Positions 25,595 to 35,469 are shown, counted from the first letter of the stretch. The stretch: DNA of 64,000 bases from Liolophura sinensis (GCF_032854445.1 NC_088302.1:33389979-33453978); one strand, 5' to 3'. A program made the numbers and translations. Notes: a model not told the origin generated them from the letters alone.

Positions 25595-25725
25595 GGGGCA
25601 GGCTTCATGACGCATACTTAGTGTTAAGTTGCCTATAGTTAAGTGCATTTTATATATCTCCACAACATAAGTCGTTATGGTAGTTAAGGGCAAACTTAGC
25701 TAAGTGAGCTTCATGAAACCGGGCC
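25595..25725. mobile_element. Fold-back MITE-like element, 131 bp
   Basis: The left end GGGGCAGGCTTCATGACGCA pairs with the right end, which read in reverse complement is GGCCCGGTTTCATGAAGCTC. The pairing continues inward through ACTTAG and TTAAG. The whole element can form a long hairpin. Elements beginning with a GGCCCGGTTTCATGAAG-like sequence are, from memory, common fold-back repeats in invertebrate genomes. No coding capacity. Confidence 0.75.
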
Positions 25726-25795
25726 ATGGAATTAAATGTGGAATGTGTTTACAAAATTTACTGACGATATTTTTGTCGGTCTCTGAAGACTTAAC

Positions 25796-26020
25796 TACTC
25801 TCAAAAAATTAATGTGTTAATTTTAACAGAAAGTTCTTTGTCTGAGTAATGCTAGAATGTATTTCGCTATTATTACAGATTAATTCAACACAACGATTCC
25901 ATTAAACTAACAGGGTATTATGTTGAATATGTCACAGTATTATGTTACAATAACAGAATACATTCTGGCATCAACAGGCTTTCTGTTAAAATTAACTGAT
26001 TAATTAATTTTTGGAGTGTA
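25796..26020. mobile_element. Palindromic MITE-like element, copy 2
   Basis: The left end TACTCTCAAAAAATTAATGT and the reverse complement of the right end, TACACTCCAAAAATTAATTA, form terminal inverted repeats. Subterminal GTTAATTTTAACAGAAAG is present at both ends. The inner GCTAGAATGTATT pairs with AATACATTCTGGC. The internal block AACAGGGTATTATGTTGAAT and its neighbour ATGTCACAGTATTATG resemble each other and copy 1. Overall about 225 bp, with no open frame. Probably a non-autonomous DNA transposon with a TA target. Confidence 0.8.
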
Positions 26021-26024
26021 TAAG

Positions 26025-27345
26025 CCTACATACTGTCCTCATCAGCTCCTGAATTAAAACAAATTGTCAACGAAATAGCTGTTAAATATAATAATAACAC
26101 TGGTATCATTTCCTCTCTTTAATCATGAACGTTTACAACATGTAAATCTTTCCCTATAAGCTTTTATTCTTAATGTCTCAACATGTGTTTCACGTTCATA
26201 ATTGAAATCATTCGCCAAATTCTTACCATCATTCTGCCGACAATCTGACAATAAAGAGGAATTCATCAGCTTTATAAAAGTATGAAGATGAATCATAGTA
26301 ATAAATAGTAGCTTAAGACACTCGAGGGTGACAGTCCTCGACCCAAAGGCACGGTCGTTCTGAAACATTGCGCAGAACAGCTTTGTTTTCAATACTGGTT
26401 TCCCACTAGACTTAGTCAGTTTGCAACATAATACTGAAATGCATGTTTTAGGAGTTCGATTTTTCAGTCTCGTGTCCAAATACAGATGAGAAAATTCAAA
26501 TGCTGTGTTGTTGATTTAGCGGATAACACGGGTCAATTAGCCGATGCTGGGATAACGGTACAGCCGTGGGGAGGATGTAGAATTCTAACGGCCCACCGCG
26601 GTAACTGTGAAAGATAACACCATCAAACAGCGTGCAGTGTTAACAATGCTGGGGCGTCCGCGTGCAAATCGTCCTAGCGGAAGACGGCTGAGAGTCTGAT
26701 CATCCAAAACCGTTAGCTAAACGTTCGCGTGTCCCGTGACTAGCTGGCATGCTTTATCACTAACCTACTGCCAGTGCTTGTCGCTGAACGTCTATTTGTT
26801 TACAGTTTTCTACCTGGCCCAATGTTTGTCTGCGGCTCGACTTTTGGTCTGATGGTTAAAAGCTCGCTGGCCTTTGCTTGTCCCAGTCTGAAGGCCCACG
26901 GGTAACCCGATGCCCGGACCATGCCACCAGCCATGATTTCCAACTACCCTCCCCGGCCCAAACTAGTTAGGACGAATGAGTGTCCCATACCGTCTTCCAT
27001 CGATTTGTTAAAACCCCTTTTTTTTCAAAATCTCAACACCATTAAGAGCTTAATAGAGATATGTGTATCGAACACTGGTCGCCTGCGAAATCTAATCCTT
27101 CTTGATGGGCACACACTGATACCTAATCCTCGTGTAAGGAGAAAGGACAGGCTCTACAACACCCTACGTCCCCACCCACATCTTTACCCCACCCTTACTT
27201 GGACATAGCAGTTAAACAGCTAGAATAGTGAATATGAGAAGTCGGGGGGCGACTATAAGACCACGAATTTGGCGAATCTTTCTCGTGCACTGAAAACAGG
27301 GATGGGACAAATGCTTATCAACGCGAAACCAGTATATGCTGTCAT
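26025..27345. other. Gene-free stretch
   Basis: The 118-codon minus-strand frame at 26123-26479 and the 95-codon plus frame at 26921-27208 have no domain I recognise. A GC-richer block at 26520-26960 carries no repeat. Confidence 0.4.
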
Positions 27346-27349
27346 TGGG

Positions 27350-27548
27350 TGTGCCATGTGTGCTTTCTTCGGTATGGCGTGTCAGTTAGGCAGCATTCTT
27401 CAGCATGGCGTTTCAGCGAGGCGACAGTCTTCAGTATGGCGTTTCAGTAAGGCAGCAGTCTTCCGCATGGCGTTTCAGTGAGGCAGCGGTCTTCCGCATG
27501 GTGTTTCAGTGAGGCAGCAGTCTTCCGTATGGTATTTCAGTGAGGGAG
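27350..27548 (+). repeat. 31-bp minisatellite, about 6 units
   Basis: The unit is GGCAGCAGTCTTCCGCATGG plus CGTTTCAGTGA (31 bp). The first units are diverged (GTTAGGCAGCATTCTTCAGC) and the last ones nearly identical, so growth is likely from the right-hand side. Thirty-one is not a multiple of three, so the frame shifts between units. Confidence 0.9.
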
Positions 27549-27549
27549 C

Positions 27550-28930
27550 ACTGTATCTAAATATGTCGACATGGAGGTCGATGTGTTACAAAGACACGAT
27601 TTGAACAAAATAATTTTTCAAAGGTACGCTAAATCGAAATGAATCAATAGCTGATTGTTTTTGACTTGCTGCGATTTCGCATGGAGCTTAGTGGCCACTT
27701 ATTAAATCCTTATCACATAAATACAGATACACAAGGATATTATGTATAATAAACGTTCAGCTCATTTTAACCTTAGACAAGAAGCTCTATAATCCGTCAT
27801 TCACTTAATCAACGTCCTCAGTGCAAGACAACATCGCCTTTTGGCGCTAACGTGAATTTCCCCTTATTTTAAGTACTAGTTTTAGCTATGACATTAAATG
27901 AAACTATCCTACAAATGTGATATTAAAACTGACACATTACACGGGCGAACATCATGAAAAATCAAAAAATTTACAGCTGCATTACGGTTTAACTGTAAAC
28001 ATGTACTTGGCTCCCTATTTGTGGCTTTCTGCGCGCAATTCGATTGATCTTCTGTATAACGGAGACCAGGAAGCAGACGAAAGACAAACAGCCGCGGAAA
28101 AACTATCAGCAGCCACACGTTTGCCACCAAAATAAAAAAGAATATGTTTTATAATGCAAGATGTAGTTTAACCAGTGGCTAATTTTACCCCTCTCTCTAC
28201 ATTTTCACAGATTATGTAGGTTGGCATAAAAATAAGTCATCCGTTATATAAATATCCCTGGGATGTGTAGTTTGCACGCGTGACCGGCATCAAACAACAG
28301 TCGTCTACTGAACTAGCCCTGGGGGCTAGTGGATCTCGTCCTCCACAGCTTGTTTGTGGCGAGCACCCTCCGGCAGTGCGCTAAAGATCCACCGGCGAAT
28401 TTTATCGGGGTATTTCTTTATGATGAAATATACTTTTCCTTCTGTCAAACACAATTGACTAGTTTTCTAAACGTTCGTGCAACCATTGCAAATCGTATCA
28501 CGCGATGCGGCTTTGATGTGTATGCCAGAACGTCATCGCGAAGAAATTTGTACATAAAATACAGGTGTACATATACAGTACTGGTTTATACTGTATGTGG
28601 GCCTGTGTTTTAGCGGGGCATGGTATATGCTGCGAGAGCATGTACGTTTTGACCTAGTGTCCGATTGTATACCGAAATACAATCATAAAACCACTGATCA
28701 CAATCACCTTCTGCTGTAAAAATAGCCGGCTTTCGCGAAACTTTTAACCCGTATATAACCAGATGAATGAATGATTATGGTTTAACGCCATGTGGCAATT
28801 TTGCAGCCATATGGTGGCGTATTAGCTAGATAAAATTAGTCCCATACCAAGCAGCCACTTCCTCTCGTCGTCCCTCACCCTTCACCATCTCCGCACACAC
28901 ATATCGGGTTAAAAAAATCGCAATCAATTT
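27550..28930. other. Gene-free stretch
   Basis: Frames up to 94 codons without recognisable content. ATGATTATGGTTTAACGCCA at 28773-28792 resembles the GTTTAACGCC motif often seen at mollusc SINE ends, but it is too short to classify. I see nothing else. Confidence 0.4.
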
Positions 28931-30545
28931 GACTCTCCCAATACACAGATATATATGCGCATATGTTTGGGGTTTACATATACAGATAACACAACCACCT
29001 TGCAGGCCTTTCCTCATGCAGATTATACACTACCTGGCTCTCCCCTTAACACAACCACCTAGCTCTCTCCACACAGATATCTTACAATCATGTGGTTCCC
29101 ATACAGATAATTCACCATCACCTGGCTCTTGCCTTACGGATTACACAACCAGCTAGCTCTCTCCACACAGATATCTTACAACCATGTGGTTTCCCCATAT
29201 AGATAATTCACCACCACCTGGCTCTTGCCTTACGGATTACACAACCACCTGGCTCTCTCCACACAGATATCTCACAACCATCTGGTTCCCCATACAGATA
29301 GGCGACAACCACCTGGCTCTCCCCGTAATATAATACAATCACCTGGCTCTCTCCATACAGATATCTCATAACCACATGGCTTTCTCTATATAGATATTCA
29401 CAACCATCTCGTTCTTCCCAGACAGATAACTCACAACCACCTGGCTTTCTCCATACGGATAGCTCATAACCACCATGCTTTCCCCACACAAGGTAACTGA
29501 CAACCACCTGGCTCTCTCCATACAGATAATTCACAACCACCTGGCTCTCCCCATACGGGTGACTGACAGCCACCTGGCTCTCCCCATACAGAAAACTCAA
29601 AACTACCTGACTCTCCCCATACAGATAAGTGACAACCACTGGGCTTTCTCCATACAGATAGCTCACAACTACCTAGTTCTCTCCATGCAGATAACTCACA
29701 ACTACCTGGCTTTCCTCATGCAGAAAAGTGACAACAACTTGGCTCACTCAATACAGATAACTCACTATCACCTGACTCTCGCCATCAGATAACTCACAAC
29801 CACCTGGCTGTCCTCATGCAGGTAATTCACCACTACCTGGCTCTCCCCACACAGAAAAGTTACAACGACTTGGCTCTCTCCATACATATAACCTGGCTCT
29901 CCCCATACAGAAAAGTGACAACAACTTGGCTCTCTCCATACATATAACTCACAACCATCAGGCTCTCCTCGTACAGAAAAGTGACAACTACTTGGCTCTC
30001 TCCATACATATAACTCAAAACCATCTGGTTCTCCTCTAACAGATAACTCACAACCATCTGGTTCTCTCCATACAGATAACTCACAACCATCTGGTTCTCC
30101 TCTTACAGAAAGCTCACAACCACCTGGCTCTCTCCATACAAATAACTCACAACCACCTGGCTCTCCACATATAGATAACTCACATCCACCTTACCCTCCC
30201 ATATAGATACCGCACAGCCACCTGACTCTCCCACACAGATAATTCACAAGCAACTTGCCCTCCCACACAGATAACTCACAATCACATTGTCCCCCAATAT
30301 AGATGACGCACAACCACCTGACTCTCCCATGCAGATAACTAACAAGTATACAACATCTGGCTTTGTCCACAAGATCGGTATACCACCAGGTTCCTTCCAT
30401 GCAGACAGCTTGCACAACCACAAAGATAGCTCCACCGTATGCAGACATATAACGCCATCTGGCTCTCCCCATATAGATAGCTCCACCAGACTCACTCCAT
30501 GGAGACAGTTTACTCCACCTGGCTCTCGCCACATATATACCTTCC
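28931..30545 (-). repeat. 33-bp minisatellite, about 1.6 kb and 45-50 units
   Basis: The plus-strand unit is CACAACCACCTGGCTCTCTC plus CATACAGATAACT (33 bp). Read on the minus strand it gives an 11-residue repeat of the type SYLYGESQVVV, open for 152 codons at 29208-29666 and 76 codons at 29860-30090. Elsewhere single-base indels shift the frame. Variants (AAAAGTGACAACAACTTGGC, AACTCACAACCATCTGGTTC) recur in blocks, so there is higher-order duplication, for example 29857-30010. There are no splice signals or domains to make a gene of it. It is related in sequence to the 32-bp array at 32432-32872. Confidence 0.93.
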
Positions 30546-30920
30546 ATAGTATACACAAAGGTCTTTCCAATTAAGGAATATTTTATACTGACACTGCTTG
30601 GAGTGCCATGTTTTTGGAGCAAGTCACACGTTGGTTTTGGCTTTATAAGCCTTCAAAGTCAATTCCATCGTATTATACAATATTTATTTATATACTAGAA
30701 TCTGATTTTTGTTGTTGCTGTTGTTGTATTTTTTTTTTTTTTTTTTGCCGTACTCAAGAATATTTCACATACGACGGCGACCAGCATTATCGTGAGAGGA
30801 AACCGGGTCTGGGAGAAAATCCACGACCATCCACAGGTTGCTGCAAGCTTTCCCACGTAAGGCCGGAGAGGAAGCCAGCATGAGCTGGACTTGAACTCAT
30901 GAACTCACAGCTAACGCGTT
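30546..30920 (-). mobile_element. Composite repeat: about 150 bp plus SINE-A copy
   Basis: This is the second copy of the composite at 18052-18362. Its non-SINE part runs to about 30710, followed by a TTG/T-rich spacer with a T run (30710-30747), then a minus-strand SINE-A from GCCGTACTCAAGAATATTTC. The SINE extends to 30915, further into the head than the 18-kb copy: it keeps the GGACTTGAACTCA box (B box, reversed) and part of ACAGCTAACGCGTTGGTG, but lacks the A box. Its T run is the reversed A-rich tail. The array at 28931-30545 ends where this composite begins. Confidence 0.8.
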
Positions 30921-30937
30921 GGTGTGTGTGTTATGGT

Positions 30938-30960
30938 GGGGGGGGGGGGGGGGGGGGGGG
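30938..30960 (+). repeat. Poly-G run of about 23 bases
   Basis: A homopolymer G tract directly follows the composite repeat and a short GT run. It is a likely site of length error in sequencing and a possible G-quadruplex. Confidence 0.95.
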
Positions 30961-30984
30961 CTCCTTTGTCATCACGCCGTGTTT

Positions 30985-31149
30985 GGGGATATAAGCGTCA
31001 AGTCCGACATTCCTATACCATTCGTAGTCCGTAAAGGGCGTTCCAAGTCGACAATCGCAAGATCCATTTCCACAACAACGTTTAACACTAACTCCCGAAG
31101 ACAAAGGTATGTAAGAAATTATACAAATAAGAAATAAAGCCGGTAACAC
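30985..31149 (-). repeat. Dispersed repeat family R, copy A
   Basis: Read on the minus strand this copy contains GTGTTAAACGTTGTTGTGGA, then GATTGTCGACTTGGAACGCC, then TTTACGGACTACGAATGGTA. The same order recurs on the minus strand at 63255-63400 and 63735-63900. Copy A has a 72-codon frame ending RLGTPFTDYEWYRN, but the frame is not preserved in the other copies, so a noncoding retroposon 3' end is at least as likely as a protein. A partial match to the ACGGACTACGAAT part lies next door at 31225-31260. Confidence 0.65.
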
Positions 31150-31490
31150 ACAAGAGAGAAGCGGTCATCAGTTTTGAATGATGCCGTGCAGACAATGAAT
31201 ATTCCAGGCATGAATTCCATATCAAAGTTCAAATTCGTAGTCCGTGAATGAGTTCTATGTCAAATAACAGCTAAACAAGTATCTCAGTTGCGCTTTCATT
31301 GCAACTGTTCATAAAGGCATCATGCTGATGTAATTAGCATGGCTACCTTTACGGCCCCTAGCCCCAGGTTAAGCGGTATTAGATACAGTTTGAAAATGAC
31401 GAGCGTTACACACCCTAACCGATCAGATTATGATTCAAAAGTAACGGACGATTACGTCTTTCCCGTTAATATGTAAAGATCTCATGCTAC
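31150..31490. other. Gene-free stretch
   Basis: Holds only the partial family R match at 31225-31260. I see nothing else. Confidence 0.4.
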
Positions 31491-31492
31491 AA

Positions 31493-31645
31493 GAGGCGCC
31501 ATCTATGATGTTAAACATGACATACAAGATAGACGGTTACACTGGGCAACCAGCGCCATCTATGTTGTTAAATACCATGTACGTGATAGATATGTACATA
31601 GGGATAACAGCGCGGTCTATGTGGTTGATCACAATGCAGATCGCC
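31493..31645 (+). repeat. 57-bp tandem repeat, about 2.6 units
   Basis: Units start with GCGCCATCTATGATGTTAAA near 31495, GCGCCATCTATGTTGTTAAA near 31552 and GCGCGGTCTATGTGGTTGAT near 31610. The 74-codon frame 31484-31708 reads the three units as a 19-residue repeat (APSMMLNMTY, APSMLLNTMY, ARSMWLITMQ), a by-product of the multiple-of-three length. I see no evidence that it is a gene. Confidence 0.75.
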
Positions 31646-31697
31646 AGAGATTCTGAACGCTCTGTCCATACCTGCCAACGAGAGTGTTATATTCATT

Positions 31698-32425
31698 CTA
31701 AAATTTGAGAAACTTAGAATGAAGGCGTTTGATGGAGTATCCTTGACAAACTAGTTTTTGAACTAGCAACTTGTGACGCAGATTGAAGTCATCACAATTA
31801 ACGCAAGATCTGACAAATGCTACATGGCGAGATATGTATACGCCATATGCAGGACCCTTTGGTATATTGCTATCTAAATAAGGATAATTTACAATATCAA
31901 AATTGAAATTATCCCTTTTGTCGTAAAGGCGGCGTGAAAGGAGACCTTGTCCGTCTTTGTACAGATATAGATCCAAATAAGATGTAGGCCTACCATCAGG
32001 ACTATCTGTTGTCTCCTTTAAATCCAGTGAAGGCGGATAGATTTCCTTCACCGCTTCAGCAATATGGGGATTATTTAACGCCAGTAGATCATCAATATAC
32101 CGCTTGATAAATGAAAAGGATCGAGCTTTAAAGATATTACTTTTAAGTAATTTCTGCATATAGTCGTATTCATATGAAAACAGGTATAGGTCTGCCAAAA
32201 GAGGCGCACAACTGGTACCCAATTGGAATACCTATGCACTGTTGGTAAATGGTATCTACGAATTTCACATAGATGTTGTTAATGAGAAATTCAAGTAATT
32301 CAATAAATAATGTAACATCTCATGAGTGGTAACCTTTATAAAGAGTAGAACTAAAGAAAGCCTTATTGCTTCTGACGTTAATGTAACGGTGACCAGTTTT
32401 AGTAAATACCGAGACAATACGGAGA
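31698..32425 (-). pseudogene. Reverse transcriptase fragment, Penelope-like (tentative), broken
   Basis: A minus-strand open stretch (32222-31698, 174 codons, beginning at TTG and not ATG) starts with GTSCAPLLADLYLFSYE and carries the catalytic box RYIDDLL (YIDD at residues 42-45, bases 32088-32099). It continues with YLDLYLY, RLYDKRDNFNFDIVNYP, KGPAYGVYISRHVAFVRSC and CDDFNLRHKLL. This order matches the palm and C-terminal blocks of Penelope-like RTs, though I assign the family by eye. Upstream, 32222-32420 continues the same protein in another frame (VFTKTGHRYINVRSNKAFF ... QQCIGIPIG), with a one-base insertion at about 32222 and a TGA at 32320-32322. The N-terminal half, including motif A, is cut off where the 32-bp array begins at 32432. 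No endonuclease domain is visible. It is a dead copy. Confidence 0.85.
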
Positions 32426-32431
32426 CCCAAG

Positions 32432-32872
32432 GCTCGCTCTATCCAGGACGTTTACACCATCTTTCTGTCTCCATATAGGTGGCTTCACCAGGCTCCCTCT
32501 ATACAGACAATTTACATCACCAGGACCCCTCTATACAGACAATTTACACCACCTGTTTCCTTCTATACAAACAATTTACACCACCTGACTCCCTCTATAC
32601 AGACAGTTTACATCATCTGGCTTCCTCTATACAGACAATTTACACCATCTTGCTCCCGCTATACAAACAATTTACACCACCTTGCTCCCGCTCCACAGAC
32701 AATTTACACCACCTTGCTCCCTCTATACAGGCAATTTACACCACCTGACTCCCTCTATACAGACAATTTACACCACCAGGCCCCCCTCTAAACAGACAAT
32801 TGACACCACCTGGTTCCCTCTATACAGACAATTTACACCACCTGACTCCCTCGTCGACCCCAGCTGGCTCTT
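32432..32872 (+). repeat. 32-bp minisatellite, about 13 units
   Basis: The unit is CAATTTACACCACCTTGCTC plus CCTCTATACAGG (32 bp). The length is not a multiple of three, so the plus-strand frame cycles through three translations (LHH, IYTT, QFTPP) and all are open for 89 codons. The unit aligns with the 33-bp unit at 28931-30545 (ACCACCTGGCTCTCTCCATA against ACCACCTGACTCCCTCTATA), so the two arrays share an origin. Confidence 0.92.
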
Positions 32873-32874
32873 TT

Positions 32875-33745
32875 CTGACAAATAACTAAATTATTATTGC
32901 CTGCTTCTCTACACTTGCCACATGGGAAATGATGGCTGACATCTCACCCAAAGGCTCTCACATGATGGTGCTCCTGTCGTACTGTTTAGGTCCAACTGAA
33001 ATCTAATATGGCTCCATTTCAAAATGGACCAAATATATGTGATATTTGTCCTGTACCATAACTGGACTGAGCACGTTATTTCTCAGATAGATGTCAATTG
33101 CTAATGCCATTGTTCTTGTACAATATATGATTATTTTACAACTAACAGATCAATACTGCATATACACCATTTATCATGCAGGAACTATGGGGGTGGGGAT
33201 GGGGACGCTGGGGCAAACTGACGACGCTCGTGCTGAAAATAACGCAGGCATTTCGCCGGAATATATTCCTACTATGGACGGAAGTACACAATGGTGAGCA
33301 TCGGGGGTGAACGGAAATAAGTAATCCCTGGATTTAGAACTAATTACGAACACGGACTAGTGAAACGGTCCGAATCTGAAAGTGAATCGTTATTGTCATT
33401 CATAAGATCACATCCTATATTGACCGTGCCGCCAGTGAGTCAATGGCCTGGAACTTGGGATCCTGGATTAAAACTCTGGGGTGTTGTATGAGGCTTATTT
33501 AGAAGGGTTAAGGCGGGTATATTTACCCACACGCCCGGTACCCTCAGAGCGGACGTATATGGTAATTAGGGGAGAAGGAAGACAAATTAATAAGAGATTG
33601 TCGCCGTCAGCGATATCATGATCAAGTTAACTTGAACATGATTTGTCTTTGTGCAGAAATGCAGGTCAATCACAGAGCAATTATACACCTATGAGCAGAT
33701 TTGGTGCATTAGGAGCATGTTCCAACTGTAAGCGGATTTGGTATG
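32875..33745. other. Gene-free stretch
   Basis: Frames up to 68 codons that I do not recognise. A G-rich run (GGGGGTGGGGATGGGGACGC) lies at 33188-33207. I see nothing else. Confidence 0.4.
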
Positions 33746-33747
33746 TA

Positions 33748-34015
33748 TTTATTTATTTTTTTTTATTTATTTATTTACTTGTTTTGGTGTTTTACGCCAT
33801 TTATTTCACTTATACGACGGCGGCCAGCATTATAGTGGGTGGAAACCGGGCACAGCCATGGGGGGAAACCCACGACCATCCGAAGGTTGCTGGCAGACCT
33901 TCCCACATATGGCCGGAGAGGAAGCCAGCATGAGCTCACAGCGACCGCATTTGTGAGAGACTCCTGGGTCATTACGCTGCGCTAGCGCGCTAACCAACTG
34001 AGCCACGGAGGCCCC
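33748..34015 (-). mobile_element. SINE-A copy, essentially full length
   Basis: On the minus strand it starts GGGGCCTCCGTGGCTCAGTT (A box), then GGTTAGCGCGCTAGCGCAGC, GTAATGACCCAGGAGTCTCT, then GAGCTCATGCTGGCTTCCTC. About 13 bases including the B-box-like GTTCAAGTCC are deleted here, since TGTGAGCTCATGC joins directly. It then has the body blocks, GCCGCCGTCGTATAAGTGAA, and GGCGTAAAACACC close to the tail, which is a T/A simple repeat at 33748-33775. Frames across it (96, 105 codons) are shadows. Confidence 0.92.
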
Positions 34016-34305
34016 TGTAAGATGGGCATATCGATATGTACTTATCGGCAATGTATACGATGAGCACATACACTTATCCTTATACTTACGGATATATATT
34101 TCCTCGCAACCAGCTGTGTAAAAAGTAGTATATGCACGGAAATGCATTGTTTATGAATGCAGCGTAATTAACTACTCCTGTATAGAATTTGTTCACAGGA
34201 GTCATTAATCATATTTGATGACAGTAAGTATGATTTGGAGTACAAAAGGGATTTGCAAAAGAGTACAAAAGTTATGTACGGCAGCTTCGAATACACTACT
34301 TACTG

Positions 34306-34640
34306 TGGACACTGGCACAGTTGGTAGAGCGTTCGCTTCGGGGACGGTAAATCCAGGGTGTATCCTGGGTGGGGTCACACCTAAGACCTAAAAAGAGGAA
34401 GTTGTAACTTCCTCGCTTGTAACCCCTTCAGCATTAAGGGGTTAGTGCAACGACTGGCTGACCCGTATCAGTATAATGGCTCGGGCGGGACGACTTAATT
34501 GCCTTTGGTAACCTGTCTCAGTGAAGCAGCACTAGATAAAAGAACCGTGGAAATCCGTCCTGCAACAAGGAGGCACATCACATACACCCTGAGGACTCCT
34601 TCATCGTCATATGACTGAAAGATTGTTAAGTACCCCAAGC
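34306..34640 (+). mobile_element. SINE-B copy 1 with tRNA-like head
   Basis: The head ACTGGCACAGTTGGTAGAGC fits a tRNA A box (GGCNNAGTTGGTAGAGCG). The expected B box is degraded to GGTAAATCCAGG near 34347. The body has AAGAGGAAGTTGTAACTTCC, TTAGTGCAACGACTGGCTGA, CAGTATAATGGCTCGGGCGG, GAAGCAGCACTAGATAAAAG and GTCCTGCAACAAGGAGGCAC, and ends with TCATATGACTGAAAGATTGT. The block from 34436 onward is repeated, inverted, at 34795-35005. I associate it with tRNA-derived mollusc SINEs, from memory. Confidence 0.85.
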
Positions 34641-34794
34641 GCCAAAACAACCTTACTGCGTACAACACTCGAAGACTCGATGAGGTGGTCGTACATGAAG
34701 TCCCTAAGAGATCAAGCGCTTTTTACCAACACGACATTCCACATGGAGCTCGCCGCACGCGCGTGCGGGTGTGTGAGTGAGTGAGTGTTTGGGA

Positions 34795-35005
34795 TTTAAA
34801 GTCTTGCTCAACAATTTTTCAGTCATATGACGACGAAGGAATCCTTAGGGTGTATGTAATGTACCTCCTTGTTGCAGGACGGATTCCACCGCTCTTTTAT
34901 CTAGTGCTGCTTCACTGAGATAACTTACCGAAGGTTAGTAAGTCGCCCCGCCCGAGCCATTATACTGATATGGGTCAACCAGTCGTTGCACTATCCCTTG
35001 AAGCG
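34795..35005 (-). mobile_element. SINE-B copy 2, inverted and lacking the head
   Basis: The reverse complement matches 34436-34640 block by block: AGTGCAACGACTGGTTGACC, CAGTATAATGGCTCGGGCGG, GAAGCAGCACTAGATAAAAG, GTCCTGCAACAAGGAGGTAC, CATATGACTGAAAAATTGTT. The tRNA-like head is absent. With copy 1 it makes an inverted pair with arms of about 200 bp and a spacer of about 155 bp (34641-34794), which could fold into a long hairpin. Confidence 0.88.
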
Positions 35006-35153
35006 TACACAGACAATTCTGGACCGCGTCTTGCTGAGCGACTTCGCCATGCGCTCATGCATGATCCCGGCATCTGTGTCTCGTGGTTTAAGAATTCCAA
35101 ATCTAGATTGTATCCTGCTGTAAATCCATCAGTGCATCATTAGTTATAAACAG

Positions 35154-35435
35154 GGGGCCTCCGTGGCTCAGTTGGCTAGCGCGCTAGTGCAGTGTAATGA
35201 CCTGGGAGCCTCTCACCAATGCGGCTACTATGAGTTCAAGTCCAGCTCATGATGGTTTCCTCTCCGGCCATGGGAAGGTCTTCCAGTAACCTGCGGATGG
35301 TCGTGGGTTTCCCTCGGGCTCTGCCCGGCTTTCTCCCACCATAATGCTGGCCGCCGTGGTATAAGTGAAATGTTCTTGAGTGCGGTGTAAAAACACCAAT
35401 CAAATAAATAAATAAATCAATTGCGTGCATTACGT
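35154..35435 (+). mobile_element. SINE-A copy, full length with tail
   Basis: The most complete plus-strand copy: GGGGGCCTCCGTGGCTCAGT (A box), TGGCTAGCGCGCTAGTGCAG, GAGTTCAAGTCCAGCTCATG (B box), then body, CCACCATAATGCTGGCCGCC, ATAAGTGAAATGTTCTTGAG, AAAACACCAATC and an AAATAAATAAATAAAT tail ending near 35428. The body has a small deletion after TCCGGCCATGGGAAGG compared with CCGGCCGTACGTGGGAAGG copies. Confidence 0.93.
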
Positions 35436-35469
35436 AAGATTTTTTTAATATTTTTATATTTTTTATATT

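Noticed and set aside
26123-26479. 118-codon minus-strand frame as a gene
   Set aside because: Unrecognised, no supporting splice or promoter pattern, and within chance length.
29208-29666. 152-codon minus-strand frame with SYLYGESQVVV repeats as a repeat protein gene
   Set aside because: It is the translation of the 33-bp minisatellite; frames break wherever a one-base indel occurs, and there is no signal peptide, splice site or non-repeat coding part.
31484-31708. 74-codon plus-strand frame with 19-residue repeats as a peptide gene
   Set aside because: It follows from a 57-bp tandem repeat with diverged units; no sign of codon-level selection.
28931-32872. CRISPR array
   Set aside because: Units are contiguous with no unique spacers between identical repeats, and the surroundings are animal retroposons.
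34311-34360. tRNA gene on the plus strand
   Set aside because: A good A box but a degraded B box, and the sequence runs into SINE-B; not a functional tRNA.
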